Origin: Actinomycetota bacterium
GTDB lineage: Bacteria > Actinomycetota > Thermoleophilia > Solirubrobacterales > Solirubrobacteraceae
Direction of reading: 5' to 3'
NCBI GenBank assembly: GCA_009699245.1
Contig: WLOQ01000004.1
Span: 1-64,000 of the forward strand
Length of the DNA: 64,000 nucleotides
A program made the position numbers and the translations under genes. Shown piece after piece: positions 59,988 through 64,000 of the stretch. How positions within the stretch are numbered: position 1 is the first letter of the stretch; the number at the start of each line of letters is the position of its first letter. The notes below the pieces were generated by a model. It was not told the origin of the DNA and ran no database searches. It saw only the letters and a list, made by a program, of their open reading frames with translations.

Positions 59988-61162
59988 CGGAGCCCCAGAA
60001 CGAGGCCCTGGACCACGCGCTCGCGCAGCGGCGCACGGACCACGGGGCGACCGTCGCGCAGGGCGTAGAGCGGCCGCACCGCGCCCTCCTCGCTCGCCGG
60101 CTCGGGGACTTCGCCGATCTCGATGAGCCGCCGGGCCCCATCGGGGTCGCGCCGGACGACGACGACGAGATCGATGGCGGCGCGCACCTGCCCGCGCACC
60201 GCCGCGTGCGGCAGTCCGACGCCGGCCATCAGCGCGAGCGTCTCCAGCCGCTCGATCGCCCCGGCGGCCGAGCCGGCGTGGATCGTCCCGAGCGACCCGT
60301 CATGGCCCGTGGCCATCGCCGAGAGCATGTCGAGCGCCTCCGCACCGCGGACCTCGCCGACGACGATGCGGTCCGGCCGCATCCGCAGCGCGTTGCGCAC
60401 GAGCGTGCGGATCGTGACCTCTCCGCGACCCTCGACGTTCGCCGGACGCGTCTCAAGGCGCACCGCGTGCTCGAGCTCGAGGCGCAGCTCCGCGGTGTCC
60501 TCGATCGTCACGACGCGCTCGCCGGACGGCAGCAGGCCGAGCAGCGCTGCGAGCGTCGTCGTCTTGCCGGAGCCCGTGGCCCCGCAGACGAGGATGTTCA
60601 GACGGCCGCGGACCGCAGCACGCAACAGGTCCAGCGCCGCAGGCGTCCACGCGCCGCCCGCGACAAGCTCCTGCGCACTGAAGCCGCGCGGCCTGAAGCG
60701 CCTGATCGCGATCGCCGGCCCATCGAGCGCGAGCGGGGGCAGGACGACGTTCACGCACGAACCGTCCGGGAGACGGGTGTCGCACAGTGGCTGCGCCTCG
60801 TCCACCCGGCGCCCGACGGGCTGGAGCAGCCGCTCGATCGCCTCGCGCAGCTGCGCGTCGTCGGCGAAGTGCGCGTCGGTGCGCACCAGGCGACCATGCC
60901 GCTCGACCCAGATCGGCGCGAGCCCGCTGACGAGGATCTCGTCGACCTCCGGATCGGCGAGCAGCGGTTCGAGCGGCCCGAGACCGCGCGTCAGCACCTC
61001 GACCATGGCGGTGAGGCGCCGCCGATCCCCAGGTGCGAGGCTCCCCGCCTCCCGGTCGATCAGCTCCTGCGGCGTCGTCGCGCGCCCGGCGAATGCCTCG
61101 TCGATCAGCCGATCACGCAGCGCCAGCGCGAGGCGGTCGAAGAGCTCCGTGGTCGTGGGCAC
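59984..61162 (-). CDS. tadA: Tad/Flp pilus assembly ATPase TadA (CpaF)
   Basis: Secretion ATPase of the VirB11/PilT superfamily that powers pilin or surface-protein export. An N-terminal domain (about 1-130, with PLLADPEVDEILVSG) precedes the core: Walker A GATGSGKTTTLAALLG (about 193-208), the Asp box VVTIEDTAELRLE (about 213), VRNALRMRPDRIVVGEVRGAEALDML (split, about 253) and the His box TGHDGSLGTIHAGSA (about 283). At 392 residues it is complete. The GTG start is 6 bases after cpaB. Confidence 0.94.
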   Translation of the reverse strand: MPTTTELFDRLALALRDRLIDEAFAGRATTPQELIDREAGSLAPGDRRRLTAMVEVLTRGLGPLEPLLADPEVDEILVSGLAPIWVERHGRLVRTDAHFADDAQLREAIERLLQPVGRRVDEAQPLCDTRLPDGSCVNVVLPPLALDGPAIAIRRFRPRGFSAQELVAGGAWTPAALDLLRAAVRGRLNILVCGATGSGKTTTLAALLGLLPSGERVVTIEDTAELRLELEHAVRLETRPANVEGRGEVTIRTLVRNALRMRPDRIVVGEVRGAEALDMLSAMATGHDGSLGTIHAGSAAGAIERLETLALMAGVGLPHAAVRGQVRAAIDLVVVVRRDPDGARRLIEIGEVPEPASEEGAVRPLYALRDGRPVVRAPLRERVVQGLVLGLR

Positions 61163-61168
61163 GAGGGC

Positions 61169-61819
61169 CTAGCCCGCGGGCCGCGGCAGGACCCGCAGTT
61201 CGCGGGCGGCGTTCTGGGCCTCGACGAGCGTGATCGCCTGCGCGACGGTCACACGCAGGCTGAGCGCCACCCGGGGCAGACCGGCGAGCTCGCCCTCACC
61301 CGCCGCGGACACCGGGTCGGAGCCGACGACCTCGACCGCGCTCAATGCGAGTTCGGTGCGCACGGCGCCCGCGGACCCCTCCCGCGTGATGAGGATGTCC
61401 GCGCGGGTCCCCGGCGGCAGCTCGCCCGCGTCGCCGATCGCGACGATCCGCGCGATGCGCTCGCTCGGCCCGGCATCTGCGAGGCCGTCGCCGCTCGCGC
61501 CGCGCTCGCCCCCGGCCAGGACGCCGGGCTGCAGATCAGCTCCGGCCGGGAGCGCGACCGCCGCGCGCGCCCCGACGACCTCATCGGGGGTGCGAAACGC
61601 TCCAGCGGGCGCGTAGCGCGATGGGACGCGGCGGACGGCGAGCGCCGCGCGGCCGATCTGCGCCCCGCGCTCGACGGGCCTGCGCAGCGTCACGACGTCG
61701 ACGACCGGGCCGAGCCGACGCTGAAGCGCCGACTCGCGACCCGCGACGTCGGAGGCCGCAAGGACGCCGAGCAGGACCGCGAGGCCGCCGAGGACGGCTG
61801 CCCGGCGCCTCGCGCTCAT
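61169..61819 (-). CDS. CpaB-like SAF-domain pilus assembly protein
   Basis: A 216-residue protein with one N-terminal membrane helix (AAVLGGLAVLLGVLAASDVAG, about 7-27) and a SAF domain (about 45-110: VVTLRRPVERGAQIGRAALAV), followed by an RcpC/CpaB-like domain (LPPGTRADILITREG, about 133). The family works in the periplasm or cell wall with Tad pili. The ATG at 61819 overlaps the response regulator stop (ATGA). Family assigned from domain order and position beside tadA. Confidence 0.82.
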   Translation of the reverse strand: MSARRRAAVLGGLAVLLGVLAASDVAGRESALQRRLGPVVDVVTLRRPVERGAQIGRAALAVRRVPSRYAPAGAFRTPDEVVGARAAVALPAGADLQPGVLAGGERGASGDGLADAGPSERIARIVAIGDAGELPPGTRADILITREGSAGAVRTELALSAVEVVGSDPVSAAGEGELAGLPRVALSLRVTVAQAITLVEAQNAARELRVLPRPAG

Positions 61820-62577
61820 GCCGCGAGCGGCACCGGCGCCGGGACATCGACCAGGCGGTAGCCGACACCCCAGACGTTGACGACGTAGCGCCCGCCGTCC
61901 GCGCCGAGCTTGCGACGCAGGCGGCACGCGTGAGAGTCGAGTGTGCGGGTGGCCCCCACCGTTCTCGCGCCCCAGATGCTGCGCAGGAGCTCGCTCTTGG
62001 TGTGCACCCGTGTGGGGTCGGCGGCGAGCACGCGCAGGAGCGCGAACTCCTTCGCACTCAAGTCGAGTGGGCGGCCGGAGAGGTGGACGGCCCGGGCGGC
62101 CGTGTCGATCTCGAGATCGCCCACGCGTAGGCGCCCGCCACCGGCGCGGTGTCCCGAGCGGCGCAGCAGCGCGTCGATGCGCAGCCGGAGCTCGCGGTAC
62201 GAGAAGGGCCGCGTCAGCACGTCGTCTGCGCCGCGCTCGAGCGCGCGCACGCGGTCGAGCTCGCCGTCGTGCGGGACGAGTGCCAGGAGCGGCACCTGCG
62301 GGTTGACGCGGCTCGCCACGCCGTCGGCCTCGCGCACGAGCGCGAGGAGCTCGAGACCGGACGCCTGCGGCAGGCCGGCATCGATCAGTGCGACGTCCGG
62401 GAACTTCGACTCGAGCAGCCGCAGCCCATCGCGGGCGCTGTCGGCGACCAGGACGTCGAAGCCGTCGGCGGTCAAGTTGTCGGCGAGGAAGACGCGGGTG
62501 GCGTCGTCCTCCTCGACGAGGAGGAGTGTGGAGCGGTCACGATTCGTCATGTCCCTCGTAGGGACCTGCGGCGACAT
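61816..62577 (-). CDS. OmpR-type response regulator with degenerate receiver
   Basis: A 253-residue regulator: receiver domain (about 17-140) and winged-helix DNA-binding domain (about 150-245, GDLEIDTAARAVHLSGRPLDLSAKEFALL split, then RKLGADGGRYVVNVWGVGYRL). The acidic pocket (E22, E23, D24, D25) and phospho-acceptor D66 are present, but the conserved switch threonine is V101 and the conserved lysine is R123. No histidine kinase is adjacent. The start is ATG 62577 because GGAGG lies 7 bases upstream; the inner ATG 62550 has no comparable site. It is first in the Tad block, so it probably controls it. Confidence 0.92.
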   Translation of the reverse strand: MSPQVPTRDMTNRDRSTLLLVEEDDATRVFLADNLTADGFDVLVADSARDGLRLLESKFPDVALIDAGLPQASGLELLALVREADGVASRVNPQVPLLALVPHDGELDRVRALERGADDVLTRPFSYRELRLRIDALLRRSGHRAGGGRLRVGDLEIDTAARAVHLSGRPLDLSAKEFALLRVLAADPTRVHTKSELLRSIWGARTVGATRTLDSHACRLRRKLGADGGRYVVNVWGVGYRLVDVPAPVPLAA

Positions 62578-62618
62578 TCCTCCCCCTCCCTGCGTCGACG
62601 GCGTGCCACCATGAGGTC

Positions 62619-63749
62619 ATGGCAGCGCGTCTCGTCTCGCTGATCCTCCTCTCACTGATCCTGCTCGCATGCGGGTCGGGCGATGGCGGCGCCGAGACGG
62701 CGCGGCAGGCCGGGGGCCTGCGCCTCGTGCGCGTCGGGACGTTCGACCGCCCGCTGCTCGCGACGGCCCCGCGGGGTGACCGCCGCCGGCTGATGGTCGT
62801 CCAGCAGGGCGGCGTGATCCGCACCGTGCGCGACGGGCGCACGCTCGCGGCGCCGTTCCTCGATCTGCGCACGCGCGTCGTCGCGGGCGGCGAGCAGGGC
62901 CTGCTCGGCCTCGCCTTTGCGCCCGACTACGCGCGCAGCGGCGCGCAGGCCGTGTGGGAGTTCCGCCGCCGGACGCTCGACCGCGCCGACCCGGCCTCAG
63001 GCCGGCTCGTGCTGCGGATGGCAGATTCCGAGGGCAACCACAACGGCGGCAACCTCGCGTTCGGGCCCGACCGCCTGCTCTACATTGGGACCGGGGACGG
63101 CGGCGGGGGCGGCGACCGGCACGGAGCGCGCGGCAACGCCCAGAGCCTCAGCTCACTGCTCGGCAAGATCCTGCGCATCGACCCGCGCGCGTCGGGCGGC
63201 CGGGCGTACCGCGTCCCCGCATCCAATCCCTTCACCGGGCGCCCGGGCGCGCGCGGCGAGATCTATGCGTACGGCCTGCGCAACCCGTGGCGGTTCTCGT
63301 TCGACCGGCGCACCGGCGACCTTGCGATCGCTGACGTCGGCCAGGACGCCGTCGAGGAGCTCGACTTCGCGCATCGCGGTCGCGCACGCGGCGCGAACTT
63401 CGGCTGGGGCGTCTGGGAGGGGCGCAGCCGCTACACCGCGGGCGAGACCGCGCCGGGGGCGGTCGCCCCGGTGCTCACGAAGCGCCACGCCGACGGCTGG
63501 TGCTCGATCACCGGCGGGCACGTCCTACGCGACCCCGGGCTCCCCGCATCGCTGCGCGGGCGCTACGTCTACGGCGACTTCTGCCGTGGCCACCTGCGCA
63601 CCGTCGTCCTGCGCTCCGGCCGGGCACGGGGCGATCGCCCGCTCGCGCTGCCGCGCGTCGCCTCCCTCGCCTCATTTGGGGAGGACGCGCGCGGCAGGGT
63701 CTATGTCGTCTCGGTCGACGGGCCGGTCTACCGGCTCGCCCGCGGCTGA
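62619..63749 (+). CDS. PQQ-dependent sugar dehydrogenase-like lipoprotein (GSDH family)
   Basis: A 376-residue exported beta-propeller of the glucose/sorbosone dehydrogenase family, which oxidises sugars with PQQ. The N-terminus is a lipoprotein signal (LILLSLILLACGSGDGG, lipid-attached Cys about 18). Propeller blocks include GGEQGLLGLAFAPDY (about 89), DSEGNHNGGNLAFGPDRLLYIGTGDGGGGGD (split, about 135-166), YAYGLRNPWRFSFDRRTGDL and ADVGQDAVEELD. No PQQ genes are nearby, so the cofactor and substrate are inferred. It is divergent from the response regulator and convergent with the EthD-like gene; the two stops share TGACGTCA. Confidence 0.9.
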   Translation: MAARLVSLILLSLILLACGSGDGGAETARQAGGLRLVRVGTFDRPLLATAPRGDRRRLMVVQQGGVIRTVRDGRTLAAPFLDLRTRVVAGGEQGLLGLAFAPDYARSGAQAVWEFRRRTLDRADPASGRLVLRMADSEGNHNGGNLAFGPDRLLYIGTGDGGGGGDRHGARGNAQSLSSLLGKILRIDPRASGGRAYRVPASNPFTGRPGARGEIYAYGLRNPWRFSFDRRTGDLAIADVGQDAVEELDFAHRGRARGANFGWGVWEGRSRYTAGETAPGAVAPVLTKRHADGWCSITGGHVLRDPGLPASLRGRYVYGDFCRGHLRTVVLRSGRARGDRPLALPRVASLASFGEDARGRVYVVSVDGPVYRLARG

Positions 63750-63751
63750 CG

Positions 63752-64000
63752 TCAGGCGCGCTCGTGCCCGAAGTCGAAGATCACCTTGTCATCGGCGAGG
63801 AACGCGATGCAGCGATCGACGTCGAGGAACCGCGCCTCATCTTCGACGAGGAGCTGTGCGGCCTTCGCGCCCTCCTCCCCGGAGAAGCCCGCGTACATGT
63901 CCTCGACCGAGTCCCACCAGACCTCGGCCATCCCGTCGGGCATGTCGTCGAGCGTCATGCCGCGCGCGGCGAGGAACTGGACGTTCGCGTCGCCCGGAAG
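63752..64000 (-). CDS. EthD-like small protein, truncated by the window edge
   Basis: The C-terminal 82 residues of a gene that continues beyond base 64000; the reading frame stays open to the edge, so the internal ATG at 63958 is not the true start. The sequence MAEVWWDSVEDMYAGF, EDEARFLDVDRCIAFLADDK is typical of the EthD/dimeric alpha-beta barrel family, whose members are about 100 residues long. The family is associated with oxidative ring-degradation clusters, but the function of this one is unknown. Confidence 0.7.
   Translation of the reverse strand, partial: LPGDANVQFLAARGMTLDDMPDGMAEVWWDSVEDMYAGFSGEEGAKAAQLLVEDEARFLDVDRCIAFLADDKVIFDFGHERA

Noticed and set aside
62548-62550. Alternative ATG start of the response regulator at 62550
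   Set aside because: The upstream ATG at 62577 has GGAGG at ideal 7-base spacing, while 62550 has no properly spaced site.
1-64000. Mobile elements, prophage, tRNA or rRNA genes
   Set aside because: No transposase or integrase motifs, no terminal repeats, no cloverleaf-like sequence in any intergenic gap; base composition looks uniform throughout.

Overview
The window is a 64 kb piece of a very GC-rich bacterial chromosome filled almost wall to wall with housekeeping genes. The best guess is an actinobacterium of the class Thermoleophilia (Solirubrobacterales type). Pointers are the rpmB-DAK2-recG-rsmD-coaD order followed by a SepIVA-like coiled-coil gene, a MurE of the meso-diaminopimelate type, many GTG/TTG starts and 4-base ATGA/GTGA overlaps, apparently leaderless transcripts, a split glycine decarboxylase, and secreted calcium-repeat proteins. 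The taxonomic call is inference from gene content. No tRNA, rRNA, insertion sequence, prophage or CRISPR array was seen.

Layout. 1-5.3 kb (minus): rpmB, a FakA/DAK2 kinase-like gene, recG, rsmD, coaD and the first codons of a SepIVA-like gene. 5.3-10.6 kb (minus): a GT-C-like membrane protein, then ribD-ribE-ribBA-ribH and a small membrane protein. 10.7-15.2 kb (plus): an envelope-glycan set (polyprenyl-phosphate glycosyltransferase, methyltransferase, flippase) and a secreted RTX-repeat protein. 15.2-24.1 kb (minus): an FtsX/MacB-type ABC exporter, rpe, a zinc-ribbon protein, rsmB, fmt, def, priA. 24.2 kb (plus): a PH-domain membrane protein. 24.7-33.7 kb (minus): rluB, aroH, hisC-like, aroF, tyrA, aroA, cmk, der, metK. 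rlmN lies divergently at 33.8-34.7 kb. 34.7-38.7 kb (minus): a secreted thrombospondin-3-repeat protein, trpS, scpA, scpB. 38.8-43.2 kb (minus): gcvT-gcvH-gcvPA-gcvPB. 43.3-58.1 kb (minus): a complete division and cell wall cluster in the order mraZ-rsmH-ftsL-ftsI-murE-murF-mraY-murD-ftsW-murG-murC-ftsQ-ftsZ. 58.3-62.6 kb (minus): a Tad/Flp pilus export block (response regulator, cpaB, tadA, tadB, tadC). The right end holds a PQQ sugar-dehydrogenase-like lipoprotein (plus) and a truncated EthD-like gene (minus).

How it works together. The left half covers translation, cofactor (CoA, riboflavin, SAM) and aromatic amino acid supply. The mraZ-ftsZ cluster makes the peptidoglycan precursor (MurC/D/E/F, MraY, MurG) and the divisome (FtsL/I/W/Q/Z). 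The Tad genes upstream of it and the glycan cassette add surface structures. The most interesting signals are regulatory: a TANNNT box 6-16 bases before the start codon at ten or more genes without an obvious Shine-Dalgarno; a consensus promoter with MraZ-type TGGG boxes plus a strong leader hairpin before mraZ; a duplicated element with a hairpin before ftsZ; an unexplained 8-bp stem in the metK leader; and an 11-bp inverted repeat that contains both start codons of the divergent rluB/rlmN pair. The Tad response regulator has a degenerate receiver domain. No stretch over 300 bases lacks a gene; the longest gaps are 58067-58323 (257 bases) and 44410-44608 (199 bases), both regulatory.
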